From Litoditis marina (Eukaryota; Nematoda; Chromadorea; Rhabditida; Rhabditidae), in assembly GCA_964036275.1 (NCBI GenBank), contig OZ038436.1:13171904-13235903 (forward strand): a stretch of 64,000 nucleotides of DNA, given 5' to 3'. Numbering within the stretch: position 1 is the first letter of the stretch; the number at the start of each line of letters is the position of its first letter. Both the position numbers and the translations under genes were made by a program. Below the pieces are notes generated by a model that had not been told where the DNA came from, made no database searches, and saw only the letters and a program-made list of their open reading frames with translations. Of the stretch, positions 13,201 to 23,800 are shown one piece after another.

Positions 13201-13638
13201 AAGAAGTAAAGCATGACTGTTTCTCAAACAAATATGGAGTAGAGAGTAGTGAAGCCTCGGGAAGATAATAAACAAATTAAATTTCACATCGCTTCATAAA
13301 TTCTTACTCAGTTCCGATATATGTTGATAGTAAGCTCTCAATCAAGTAAGACATTCATCCAGCAAAGCCTTTTTAGTCATCTCCTATGTTCTATCCGACT
13401 ATTGAACATTTTTTCTTTTTCAGAACTGTTATATTTCTACTGTGGTCCACGAATCAAGGTTATTCTGTTGGAGCGTTTTGGATTCCATTTCACCCTTCGT
13501 ATCCAACTTCCAAATATGATTTCAAAGAGAAGCGATAATCGAAAAATAGTCTTCAGAAGAGGAAATACAGTAATCCTGCCCATTAAACGATCAGCCAGTC
13601 CTGTCAGTAGTCTTTACGCCAAATATCATACACGCTAA
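4283..13638 (+). CDS. Ionotropic-glutamate-receptor-like channel, tandem copy A
   Basis: Exons 4283-4393, 4769-4858, 5232-5402, 5802-5919, 11197-11390, 11677-11771, 12092-12184, 12373-12465, 12784-12840, 12960-13114 and 13424-13638 give 463 residues with no frameshift. Residues 1-124 form a compact S1 ligand-binding half; VDFTTP preceded by Arg86 matches the carboxylate-binding Arg spacing of glutamate receptors. M1 is about 125-147, the pore/M3 region about 165-203 (YYEAKLRSFLSL), S2 follows, and M4 is about 371-393 before a basic cytoplasmic tail. There is no amino-terminal domain and no visible signal peptide; an upstream signal exon may be missing. It resembles the short divergent nematode receptors (T25E4.2/C08B6.5 type, from memory). 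Intron 4 (5,277 bp) contains an antisense LTR element. Intron 2 begins with GC instead of GT. Confidence 0.8.
4915..5060. repeat. Dispersed repeat, GAGGCGGTGATC family, copy 1
   Basis: Shares GAGGCGGTGATC, TCATACAT and GATCCAGTGACATG in the same order with 18163-18312. Both copies lie in introns of the two receptor-like genes, but in different introns (2 and 8), so they are separate insertions rather than part of the gene duplication. Confidence 0.55.
5515..5635. mobile_element. MITE-like element with CACGTG in its terminal inverted repeats, copy in intron 3 of copy A
   Basis: Begins GATTAGTCACGTGAAGTTAG and continues with TGAGGCATCGTGCACT, TTGCACGTTTCTGAG and CTGCTGTGTTC. Related copies are at 2585-2695, 17575-17695 (inverted) and 51148-51250. 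The left end AGTCACGTGAA is the reverse complement of the right end TTCACGTGACT seen in the better preserved copies. Confidence 0.6.
6102..6106. repeat. Target site duplication, left (ACAAC)
   Basis: ACAAC directly precedes the left LTR and is repeated directly after the right LTR at 11085-11089, as expected for a 5-bp integrase-made duplication. Confidence 0.85.
6107..6779 (-). repeat. Left LTR (3' LTR in element orientation)
   Basis: 673 bp, identical to 10412-11084 apart from G at 6441 (T at 10746). Ends TGTCGCAAAG and TTCGCAACA on the plus strand. Confidence 0.92.
6780..6789 (-). other. Polypurine tract of the LTR element
   Basis: On the minus strand GGTGGGGGAG stands directly before the LTR start TGTTGCG, the expected place for plus-strand priming. 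It is short and contains one T. Confidence 0.6.
9262..9481 (-). other. Exon-like open segment inside the LTR element
   Basis: On the minus strand this 220-bp segment is bounded by an acceptor-like CACCTTCTAG and a donor-like GTATTA and is open throughout. It encodes a Pro/Ser/Thr/Glu-rich stretch (REEPVPRIERHQ, ARGEPPAYSQDEE). It is less AT-rich and less TACG-dense than its surroundings. It could be a captured host exon or a remnant of the element's own gene; no family is recognised. Confidence 0.3.
9903..10121 (-). other. GC-richer open segment inside the LTR element, unrecognised
   Basis: A 72-codon minus-strand frame with a basic product (for example ARTKRKSVLYG). It stands out from the interior by higher GC content. 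No homology is recognised, and open frames of this length occur by chance, so no gene is claimed. Confidence 0.2.
10397..10411 (-). other. Primer binding site, tRNA-Gly type
   Basis: TGGTGCATCGGCCGG on the minus strand begins directly after the LTR. It is complementary to the CCA-tailed 3' end of the common metazoan tRNA-Gly; the match stops after 15 bases. Confidence 0.75.
10412..11084 (-). repeat. Right LTR (5' LTR in element orientation)
   Basis: 673 bp partner of 6107-6779 with a single difference. It would carry the element's promoter, transcribing leftward, opposite to the host gene. Confidence 0.92.
11085..11089. repeat. Target site duplication, right (ACAAC)
   Basis: Matches 6102-6106 exactly and directly abuts the right LTR. 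Confidence 0.85.
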
Positions 13639-15168
13639 ACTTTTCCTGTGTCTATCGCGGTATTATTTGATTGTAATTCAGCCTTGTTTACATTGTTTGC
13701 ATTGTTATCAAATCGATATAATAATTTTCATATCTCTACCTCGAACAATACTTGCGTGCCTTAATTTTGATATCTGTTCGAATGTACTATTGTTTTTATG
13801 ATTATCGATTTGGCCACACAGTCTTTCACAAATAAACGACATATAGTATATTCGGTTGTCAAACGAACTCCAACATTTATAAACGTCTCACCGAAATTGG
13901 TATAAATGGGAAGTGAAAATTACTTGTTTGTTAACAATGTGAGAGCAATATTCATCCATACAGTAATTATGAAATTGAGTTAGAGCCTTCGAGGGTTATT
14001 TGACTTGTACTGAATTAGTGGTTTCGTCATTGGTTTTCAGCGAACTGTTGTTTTCACATGATTGTTCCTCGAAAACTAAGTTTTAATTCTCATTAGAGCG
14101 GCGGTGCCTGTCCATTAGCAGCACTAAACTTTTTTCAATTTGTCGATGTAGCTCCAGATAGAGAAGAAATCAATACGGTTCGAATAATCGCAAGCAATAA
14201 ACATGTTGTGAGTAAAATTAGACTACGAGACAACAAAAATGAGTATTTTCCAGATCAAATAAACTACATATCATGTTGAACATTCTTAATTCCTAGAATG
14301 CATATAGCAAATACATGTTTTATGAACAGGTTCAAGAAGGAATTTTTAATTTAGGTGACAGGAAATTTTACGTGATGGACACGTGTTGAGCTGAGTACGT
14401 ATGCTAGAAGATTCTAGCATCTTCATTCCATCTTGCGTCTCACGCTCTTCTTCACTATTTCTCGTCTTTTACATCCCGGCCGGATGCAAGAGCGGAGAAA
14501 TAGCGTATGTTTGAGGAGACGCAGGATGGGATGAAGGTGTTGGGATCTTCTAGCATACGTACTCTGAGGTGCTCAAAGAATTGCTGCAGAGTGATATGAG
14601 CAATTATCGCCCAATTTTAGTACTGCATAGAATACAACCATATCTCGAGTAAGTAAGGTTCATGTAACATTATACTCATACGTGCTTCGATTACTACCTG
14701 GCCACTAGAGTTTCTGTTCGCTGCTACTCAATTATTAAATATTATGTAGTTATTGGATATACACTTTCTACAAATCAATCTTACTCTGCCCTGCTCTGCA
14801 GTTTATTCTCTACTTCCTAAGAGTTTCTAATGGTTGGCAAAGGTAACCCTTTTACCGGTGTATTGATGCAAAAGTAAATTTTTTACAAAGTTGAGCTTCT
14901 CTCGGATCTGTATATATATATATATATTCATTCACAAGTGTCGTATAAAAAAAAAAAGATCTGAAAACGCTATTGTTTATTTTCCTAGTCGTTCTCACAA
15001 ATAACCAGAACTAGAATGTAGTTTTCAAAAAAAAGCACGTGTAGTAACTAAGTAATTCACAATAAATAGTATCATAGTGGATAATCTGATAAGTATTGAA
15101 GAAACTATGACGAAATACTCCTTTTTAGTTGAAAAAGGTGATGGGATTGAGTAATCGGTACGGCTAGA
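13639..15168. other. Spacer between receptor copies A and B
   Basis: About 1.5 kb without a recognised exon. AATAAA at 13831-13836 may be the polyadenylation signal of copy A. The foldback element at 14393-14564 lies here, and there is a short TA run near 14910. An AG immediately upstream of the copy B start codon (CTAG at 15164-15167) could be a trans-splice or cis-splice acceptor. Confidence 0.5.
14393..14564. mobile_element. Foldback (hairpin) MITE, complete copy 1
   Basis: Both ends carry the same inverted sequence: GAGTACGTATGCTAGAAGAT on the left and its reverse complement on the right. The arms continue inward (CATCTTGCGTCTC against GAGACGCAGGATG), so most of the 172 bp can fold into one hairpin. 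A second full copy is at 49149-49317 and degraded pieces are near 150-270, 3705-3750 and 44470-44540. No coding capacity. Confidence 0.8.
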
Positions 15169-18100
15169 ATGTATATGGGACCATTCCGTCTCCGAGCCAT
15201 CGGGTACAAGGAAAACGATCCTTTCACAACCTTCACCAAGTTTTGTTGGAACGCATCTTGTCCTACGCCAGGAGTCTCGGTACGTTTTACAGAACTATAG
15301 AATTTTCTGATGTTTTTTGTATTTTAATAGGACCATCGGGAGCGAATGAGAGAAAAACTCTGTTCACAAAGTATTATTGTTAGATTCTTTGAAACAAACG
15401 TTCGCACTCTATAATTGATTTATGTACACTGTGCTCAGTGAAAGGCACCCACTAAACATCGTTTTGACCGTAATTCAAGGTTTGTCTGTTGAACTGACAG
15501 AGTGTTTCCTTAGCGTGCGTTTTGTTCACATTGGTTTCATCAATGATCTCATTTGCTTCAAGGTAGAATTTCTGGAAGCAACGCTCAAAATAATGAATTC
15601 CACCGTAGAAATCGTAAATATGGATGTGGACTCAGATGTGGCCATCGACTTAGTGAGTAGTTTCTTATTTAACGGAGAAATTTGTAATTGGCCTCGCTCT
15701 TTAATCTTTTCATCGAAAGTCAATGAGAGCGAAAATGGGAAATATGAAGTGAAGTTGAATGTTTAAAACCCTATTATCTGTTGAGCTGGTGTCGAGTATG
15801 CAACTTTTATATAGTACCCAACAAATGTTTGAAAATGTTTATACAGAACAAACGAAATAGCTTCCAAATTTAATTTTTCAGATCGCTAACGGAACTGCCG
15901 ATGTGAGTATAATGTCACTCATCCAAACGATTGAACGAATGAAAAAAGTTGACTTTACTACTCCAATCAACTTTCTGTATTTTGGATATGTTATCAAAGA
16001 AGTTCCCGAAATAGAAGTGGAGGATTATATTCTAGCGTCTCTTGATTTTGACGTATGTTTTAAAATATATATTTTTCTCTTCTTATAAAACTCCCACTAT
16101 CTGAGCAGAATTGAAAAATGATAGATGATATATCTATTGTGGCCAAAACTGTGATTCATTTAGTGCAAATTCAATTTTCATGTATTGAAATACTCTCATT
16201 CGTGCAATTTTCAGGTAATCGTACTATTGATTGTGTCTGGTGTAATCGTAGGAGCACTTCTGTTTCTTTTCTGTTGGATATTAAAATTCTCACATGGATC
16301 ACTATTTGATTGGGTGTTCAGATGTTGTGTTAGTAGGTTTTCTGAGGAATTAACAAAAATAAAACAAAAACATGAAAACAAACGTGTGAAACGATATATT
16401 TCAATTATGTGGATGAAAATGGAACCTCTATTTTCGCTAGAAATTGATAACTTGATGGTTTTTGTGGATCACCTATTGGCTGGCTCGAAATTCCTTAGAG
16501 GTTAGCATCAACATCAAACTTACCAAATCAAATATATATTTTGGGTCTGCTCCGTCAATTCGAGTTTTCCCTGGACGGTCCCGGCTCTGCTCTACTACTT
16601 GTAGCTGCTTGGTTATTTTTCTGTCAGATTTTCACTATTTACTACGAGGCAAAGCTTCGGAGTTTCCTCAGTCTTTCACATGAGAGAGGGACCACTTTCT
16701 CAACTATGGATGGAATGATCGATGCTGTACAGAAAGAGGTTAGAGGGTTTTTCGGAATGTCATACATTACATTATTTCTCTTTAAAATGGGATGTAGCGA
16801 AAAGATAATAAACTCGCATGAGAAGATCAGACGCACAGTTTTCATGATTTCCCCGGTGTAAATTGTGTGTATGAGTTTGCTTTCAAAAGATGAAACATTT
16901 GAGTGAGATGAGCGAGAATTTGTTCAGGGCTGGACAATTATTGTGCAGGAAAGAGGGTATGATCCACGGACACTTTGCAATCCAAAGCAGTGTGAACGCT
17001 TGAAAAATCTTCCACCGAACAAGTGAGTCATGAACCACATTAAAAATTTAACACAGGTTTTGTAGATTTCGTTCTCTTCACCTCACACGAGGTGGGATTA
17101 AGGTTCATGGAAGTGCAAAGTTGAGGGCTAATCACCGTCTTCAAAACTTTTCACAATAGTCTACTACATCATGTTTGCTCCAGAAACAACCACATTATTT
17201 CAAACAACACTAGAATTCGAAGACAGTAGGCATAGAAAACAGTATGTGGATCGCAATACTGAAAATTAAAATAAACTCTTTTTGAACAACCCCTTTTTTG
17301 CAGGTACTTGAGAATTGGCAGTGAGGAGGATCCGGCACCGTTCGTTAGCAGAAAGAGACATGTTCTTATGGTGGCGTTCACCTATGATGAGAACAGGTGA
17401 GTAATAATTATGCATTATCCTTATATGTAGAATTGCATCATCAACAATGAAATCAAGGTTACATACGTCATAAATGTATTGTAACAAAAATTACCCTATG
17501 CACCCTACTTTCGGAACATAAAATGGAACGAATGGTTATGAGTAGTAAAGAACATAAGTTATACTGCTAGCCAGTTGCACAGTCTCGTGAGACATGTTGA
17601 CACAGCAGAACTCAGAAACGTGCAATGAAAAAGTGCACGACTTTTCATTAGAATGGTGAATTTACTTGACTGTTCAATTAACTTCTATTATAACTGTTGA
17701 TACTACTACTGAAACGCAGGATAACGTGCAGTGTGGAAAATACATTACGATTTGTTGAAAAAATGACGTAGACCCCTTTAGAGCGAGGGTCAAGCAGGAT
17801 TCAGAAGTCGTGAACAAGTGAAACGTCGATTCCACCACTTCATAAGAAATGTTCTGACCATATGTGTTTTGAAATTTTTCCGACTCGTTGTTTCGCGCTA
17901 GTATATCCCTTTTTTGTTACCTAATGTAAAAGAGTTTTCAAACATGTTGTAAACTGCGAAGGCGACAACCCATTGTTTTTTGTTTTCAAATATCATCATT
18001 GTGAAGTGATCTTCTGCTTAGGGATCCTATTTCACTGGTAGATGTGAAGAACAGACTCCTCTTTGTGCGAGATGAGTTACTGGCTCCGGGATATTTGGCG

Positions 18101-19511
18101 TACGCAATAAGAAAGTAAGGTATTTGGCATACGCCAGTCACGTACATATTTATTCATTCACGTTGCTTCGTTACGAGGCGGTGATCATCATACATGTCAC
18201 AGATCTTTGTAATCGCAGCTTCTTCTGACGGGATCTTGGCCCAATTCCTTCGTAGAAGTCATCATAGTAGATTATCTACTGCTCTTATGGCATTGATCCA
18301 GTGACATGTGAGAAACTTCTTGAGAAACCAGACACGTCACTTTTGTCAAGCTTTACCAGCAGCTCAAATACACTATTTTCAATAACGTTCCTGGTTGTTG
18401 ATAAGCGACAACACAGTTTCGAATAAAACATGGTCAATATTTGTTTCAATTATTAGGCACAAAAGTTCTATAATACATGTTCTGATCACTAACTTTTCAC
18501 TCTGCAAGTTTGCTAGCTGAAATTGATTTCTGAGCAACAATACCCTTATGTGGGGGGAGAATCATTTCTTCAAAAAGTTTGTTCAGGAATGTTTCTGGAC
18601 TACGGGAAAGATTCAACCGCGCGGTGGGTAAAACTACGAACGGGTGAGTTTCAACCTAAAGTTTCAACCATATATGCAAAAAAACTATTCCGAGCTGCTA
18701 AAAACCTCTCAAAAACTATCTATTGCTTTATGATTCTTGCTCTCTTTCTCTTTCTCTTTCTCTTTCTCTTTCTCTTTCTCTTTCTCTTTCTCTTTCTCTT
18801 TCTCTTTCTCTTTCTCTTTCTCTTTCTCTTTCTGTTTTTCTCTCTGATCGTCTTTTTTAGGTACTCCAACATGCGTGCTAGGTATGCGCGGCCGTTGGCG
18901 CCCTATGACAGTAATAACTACCAACAAGTTAGAGTTCTCGGATATTCACAATTCGTAGTTCTCTTCAAATCGTGTGGTATCCTTCTGGCCGTTTGTGTGC
19001 TATTACTGATCATTGGTGAGTTTTTCAATTTTCGGAAAATTGATGATTTTTTTCTAGCTTCAGAAATGGTTTCAATGTTTCCAACAAGAGCATGTGGATT
19101 GTGGAACAATCAGTATATTTAATGAGAAAGAACAAAAAACCGTTATTCATCTGTTTATTTTTGTGCTCCATTTGAACAATGTACTGTGTATTATATAAAA
19201 GAAAAATTTTAATTGTCATATTCAATGGACCAATCATTGCATTGGAAGAAAAAGTTACGACACTGATTCCCCATATTTGTTACGTGTTTCCAGAATTGAT
19301 GTGCTTCTACTGTGGTCCACGAATCAAAGTTTTTCTGCTGGAAAGATTTGGATTCCGTTTCACCCTACCCATTCAACTTCCCAATATGATTTCAAAAACA
19401 AGAGACGATCGTCGGAAAGTGGTTTTTAGAAGAGGCAATACAGTAATCCTGCCAATCAGACGATCGAACAGTCCTGTTAGCAGTGTTTACGCCAAATATC
19501 ACACTCGCTAA
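15169..19511 (+). CDS. Ionotropic-glutamate-receptor-like channel, tandem copy B
   Basis: Exons 15169-15279, 15563-15652, 15882-16052, 16215-16332, 16506-16738, 16928-17022, 17304-17396, 18022-18114, 18587-18643, 18861-19015 and 19294-19511 give 477 residues in frame. Domain order matches copy A: S1 with Arg86, M1 (VIVLLIVSGVIVGALLFLFC), pore/M3, S2, M4 (GILLAVCVLLLIIG), basic tail. Exon sizes equal those of copy A except exon 5 and one extra codon in exon 11. At the position of copy A's exon 5 acceptor (AG at 11195-11196) copy B has GG (16543-16544). The nearest usable upstream AG (16504-16505) keeps the frame and adds 13 residues, so exon 5 is modelled from 16506; this junction is uncertain. 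Intron sequences are not alignable with copy A, so the duplication is old. Confidence 0.78.
17575..17695. mobile_element. CACGTG-family MITE-like element, inverted degraded copy
   Basis: Reads in reverse the same order as 5515-5635: ACACAGCAGAACTCAGAAAC, then TGCAAT...GTGCACGA, then TCATTAGAAT. Lies in intron 7 of receptor copy B. Confidence 0.5.
18163..18312. repeat. Dispersed repeat, GAGGCGGTGATC family, copy 2
   Basis: Partner of 4915-5060, sharing GAGGCGGTGATC and GATCCAGTGACATG. Lies in intron 8 of receptor copy B. Confidence 0.55.
18739..18832 (+). repeat. CTCTTT microsatellite just upstream of an exon acceptor
   Basis: About fifteen tandem copies of a 6-bp CTTTCT-type unit in intron 9 of copy B, ending some 28 bp before the exon 10 acceptor (18860). 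It doubles as an oversized polypyrimidine tract. Confidence 0.9.
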
Positions 19512-19690
19512 CTCAGACAAAACCTGGGTAGTTAGAGGGAGATATAGAGGGGCGTGGTTTACTGGTTCATGGCTCGTTTTTAGAAAATGGAACTTAGGGG
19601 TACTTAGTATGGAGTTCGTTACAGCAAGACGTGGTACCAGATTGTTCACAGCCAAGTTCCCCGAGATTCGATCATGTTTTCTGTTCATTG
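19505..19690. repeat. Dispersed repeat, copy 1 (GTAGTTAGAGGG...TGGTACCAGA family)
   Basis: Shares AACCTGG, GTAGTTAGAGGG, GAGGGGCGTGG, ACTTAG, GGAGTTCGTTAC and GGTACCAGA in order with 54303-54640; the second copy is longer in the middle. It begins almost at the stop codon of receptor copy B and so probably forms its 3' UTR. Confidence 0.6.
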
Positions 19691-20829
19691 ACATTTGAAA
19701 CATTATTTCTATCACTGTCATTTTGCATTGTGTTTTCAGCTCGGTTATTTATAAGATTTCTACCTCGAGTAATACGTGTGTGCCTTGATTTTGATCTACT
19801 GTTTTTGGTTATTCAATGTTAGGAAGGTATCGATGATTTCTGATAGTTGGATTGAATATTTGGAAAGTACAACAAGTGAAATTACAATGTGACAACGTAA
19901 ACAATGACAGAATAATATTTATACAAATGATTATCATATGATTGAATTTGAACCTCGACGGCTATTTGACTGGCACCGAAACTCCATTGGGTTTATGAGT
20001 AAATTTGACTCCAGATGATTGTAGTTTACCTGAAGTTATTATAAAATCATTGTTGCTCAACTGGTACAGATAGTGAATGTTTACTGTCCTGGTGTGTTTC
20101 GTAATGCGACGGAAGACATTTTTCTAGAACATTTTAATATATATATATATATATATTCCAACAGAGAACAATCGAAAACTTAAAACACTTTTTCATCTCA
20201 TCTATATATATATTCCAACAGAGAACAATCGAAAACTTAAAACACTTTTTCATCTCATCTATATATAAATATTCCAACAGAGAACAATCGAAAACTTAAA
20301 ATACTTTTTCATCTCATCGAACTACCGAAAAATTAAAGTCAAAGTGTACGTGAAAGCGGACTGACCTCGTGCTTTAGTTCCATTGTCGGAATCGTCAGAA
20401 CCGGAAGACTCCTCTTCACTAAAAGAAGATGGCCGTTTACATATTGAGTTACCGAAAAATGATCGATGTTGCGATTGTTCAATTTTCCAGATGTAACTTT
20501 GTAGTTTGGTGTATTCCTTATTTAGTCAACAACATTACTACTGAAACTTCTACAGTACATATTAAATTTTCCCAATAACTGTTTCCTGATGCGAAATTTT
20601 TTGTCGGAAACATTTTGGCACACTCGTTGCAATATGGTAACGGAATGATTTGTTATAATCGTTGACCTTTCCGACAGCATTTACGTGAACGTATTGAAGG
20701 TTTTGTATTCCTACTGTATGAGTTTCAGTGGAAATGAAAGACTATAATTAATCACACCCAACTGGCGCAGTTGATGAGTACGCTTTGGAGAAAATGACCA
20801 TTCTATACTCTTTTGTGAAAGTTATTTCT
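19691..20829. other. Intergenic region between receptor copy B and glutaminase 3' end
   Basis: Convergent gene ends. No exon recognised. Contains a TA run and the 57-bp tandem repeat at 20155-20325. Confidence 0.5.
20155..20325. repeat. Tandem repeat, three units of 57-59 bp
   Basis: Units start at 20155, 20212 and 20271 with ATTCCAACAGAGAACAATCG and end in a TATA run followed by the next unit. The units are nearly identical, so expansion is recent. Confidence 0.9.
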
Positions 20830-23800
20830 TTAAAAAAAAACTAGCAACCTTGATTCCCCACTTCCCGACAAGGAAGAAGAATCTTCTTGCTCCTCCGTCG
20901 TGGCGAGGTTGAGGGAGTTCACATGTTGGGAGAGAAGCCTCAGTACGCATTTGTCGTGTTTGAATTGTCTCGCGTCGTCCAACGGAGTTCGACCCCATCT
21001 TAAAAAACAAACTGTGGTAAATGAAACATCAAGATTCAGAATGGCAACGTTTTTTCTTGAAATGAAGAACGGAAGTTCATTGAGTTTACAACTATCCTCA
21101 TGACTAGTGGTATGATATACTGTCACTGCCGTGAATACATATAGTAAGTAGATGCTCTTCTCATTTCTGTACTCCGTAGTGTGTTTTCTGGTCTACTTCT
21201 TGCAGTCACCTGTCTTTCGCCGTTGTATTGGCCTTCGCGATTTCCACGAGGAACTGCACAATGTGCGGATGTCCTTCTGATGCCGCGATATGTAGTGCCG
21301 TTCGTCCGTCGTAGTCGGCTACATTCAGGTCGTTGCCTTGTAGGTACATTCTGAAATGAACACCTCATCGGGAAATGTGATTGATACAAGAGAACACAAG
21401 CACTAATTTCACTCATTCATCGTGGTTTAGTTGTCTTTTCTGTGTTTTCAATTCTGTTTTTCGCTGTTTATCCTTTTAAAACACTGATTGCGAGATCAAT
21501 TGACAAATTCTCACCTCCGAACAGTTTCGAACTCTCCATTCTTGGCGGCAAACAAGAGGGAGATGATCTTTTCCGTGTCTCTCTGTCCGACACGACTTCT
21601 TGGGTCGAGTTTCATTGTGTCTGCGTGTACCAAACTGTCGTAGTTGTGGAAATTGAAGTGTTGAATCAACTTCTGGAAAAAGAATATGAAGTTAGTGGAA
21701 ACATAATATTATAGTAACTTTTTAGATTGATGAACTGATTTATAGATGTGCCTGAACCCAAATAGCCTAATCTGTTAGAAAACACTTATTCACTCACCCG
21801 ACAGAACGCAACTCCTTTGCTGCTATTTCCACATTTATCCAACTTGGGTGAGAAGAGGGCGATTCCCATCAAGTTTGGTACAACGACAATCATAACACCA
21901 GACACTCCCGATTTAGCTGGCAGTCCGACCTGAGAGAACAAGGTTTGTTCCTAGTGTTTTCGTGTTGTTTCAGTGCAACGTACGGAAGTTTGTACATGCC
22001 GTGATTCGGGTATTATCTTTGGGTTTTGACAAATCACTGCTTTCAACAGTATCAAATCTTATTTTTCATGATACGATGCTCAAACAGCTGTCACTTTTCC
22101 TCGCTTGCATTGCAACGTTTCTGTTACCTGAAAGGCGAATTTTCCAGACAGATCGTACATTCCACAAGAGTACATGAGGGATAGGACGTCCCTGCAGGGT
22201 CGTGGTGACACGCATCGGTCCTGCGTCAAGGGGCACATACCTGGAAGTGACTAGTGAATCATTGGTTCACGTTTTCCGCTCGAAAAAATTAGTGATCTTT
22301 ATTTCAAGTTTTCGTACAGCTCGTCTTTCTTCCTAGATAGAACAACTCACATACCCAATGCTCCGCTAACCTCACTTTAATTGTCAGGTCATTCCGTTAC
22401 ATCGCCAAATTAGTTGAAAATTTGTGGAACCCTTATTGTATATGTTTAAACTGCTTTTCTTAGTAACCTGCTCATTTCACAACTTTTCCAGTTTGAACAT
22501 CGGGACAAACACGTTTCCTTACCTCCATTGGCCAGTGTGGCTGCCATGACAGAGAGGGTGTCACAGTTCGTTTCCAGAGAGCACAGTTGAAAGTAAAGGT
22601 CCAGCTCCTCACGCAAACTCTGAAAGAAGTTAAAACTCTTACTTTATCTAAATGTGAACGCTTTCTCTTCCATACTTGTATCTTGTGGCTGTTGGGCGTA
22701 CTGTAATCGTGTAAATGATTGAAATTGAGTTGAATGATGGGTTTGTATCTGTGTATATGATTCGATTACAGTGCAGTGTATTTTGAACTGGTTGTTTTCA
22801 TTCCGCGGTATTATGCCTGGACTTCATTGATTAACAATTCAAACCTTCATGTTTGGCGGGAAGCATTTGTTCTCTTTCATGTAGTAGGAAAGTGCGTAGT
22901 TGCGATCGGCGGAATCACGTTCTGATAAGAACCTGGAAATAAGTTTTTGTTTACGATAAAAGAGCATGATTTACGTTAAAGAAAATGTATGACATGAAAT
23001 GTCATCATTTACGTGTATCAATGTTTTCTTGCATTTGTCGCACCATTCTGCTGCTGGCGAGAATGACGCAACATGTAGCTACTTGCGGTGTTATAAAATT
23101 ATTTTTTCGAGTCAAAAACTTTAGATGAAGTTTGACTGACGTGGCATTATTGAATCCAACGTGTTCTCCTCCAGCCATCTTTTTGTATTCATTTAGCACG
23201 AAATCGAAACGATCCGCCATATTCGTGCCACTTTTGATGAGTGACGACGTCAAAATAGCACCAGAATTGATCATAGGATTGTGTGGCTTCCCTAGAAACG
23301 TTCCAAAATCAGAAAATCTGTCATTGTATTTCGATAGTACGTGCATGATTCGAAATTCGTTGTTTTTTGTACACTGATTCAATTGTAACAAGATAGTGAA
23401 ACGTATTACTGGAATTACTGAACAAAATGTCATTTACTTTTCTTCCAATTGATTATACGCACTGTAGTTTAAAATCTGATTTTGAGAGCAGAAACTTCAA
23501 GCAACCTGTGGGATCGAGACAAATATCGTTGAAGAATCGACCACTTGGCTCGTGTCCCACGAAAGAATGAAGCTCATCTGCTCCAATGTCAGAAGCGACA
23601 ATTGCATAGTTGAAGGCCTGAAATTGAAATTCATTCTGAAAAAAAGTAAATTGAATATATTTCAGAGTTGATCCACGTGGAATAGTGTTACTGTTCCATT
23701 TCATTGCGAAGGAGATAATGCCAAAGAGAGGGGTTTTGAGTTTAAGAGTTCTTGAATTAGTATCCACCAAATAAGTTTAATTCTTACCCTGAGTGAAAGG

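Noticed and set aside
4283..13638. Receptor copy A as a pseudogene destroyed by the LTR insertion
   Set aside because: The insertion is inside an intron and all exons join in frame; only the GC donor is suspicious.
18523..19122. A single 199-codon gene rich in Leu-Phe at 18523-19122
   Set aside because: The frame runs through the CTCTTT microsatellite and introns; the real exons here belong to receptor copy B in the spliced model.
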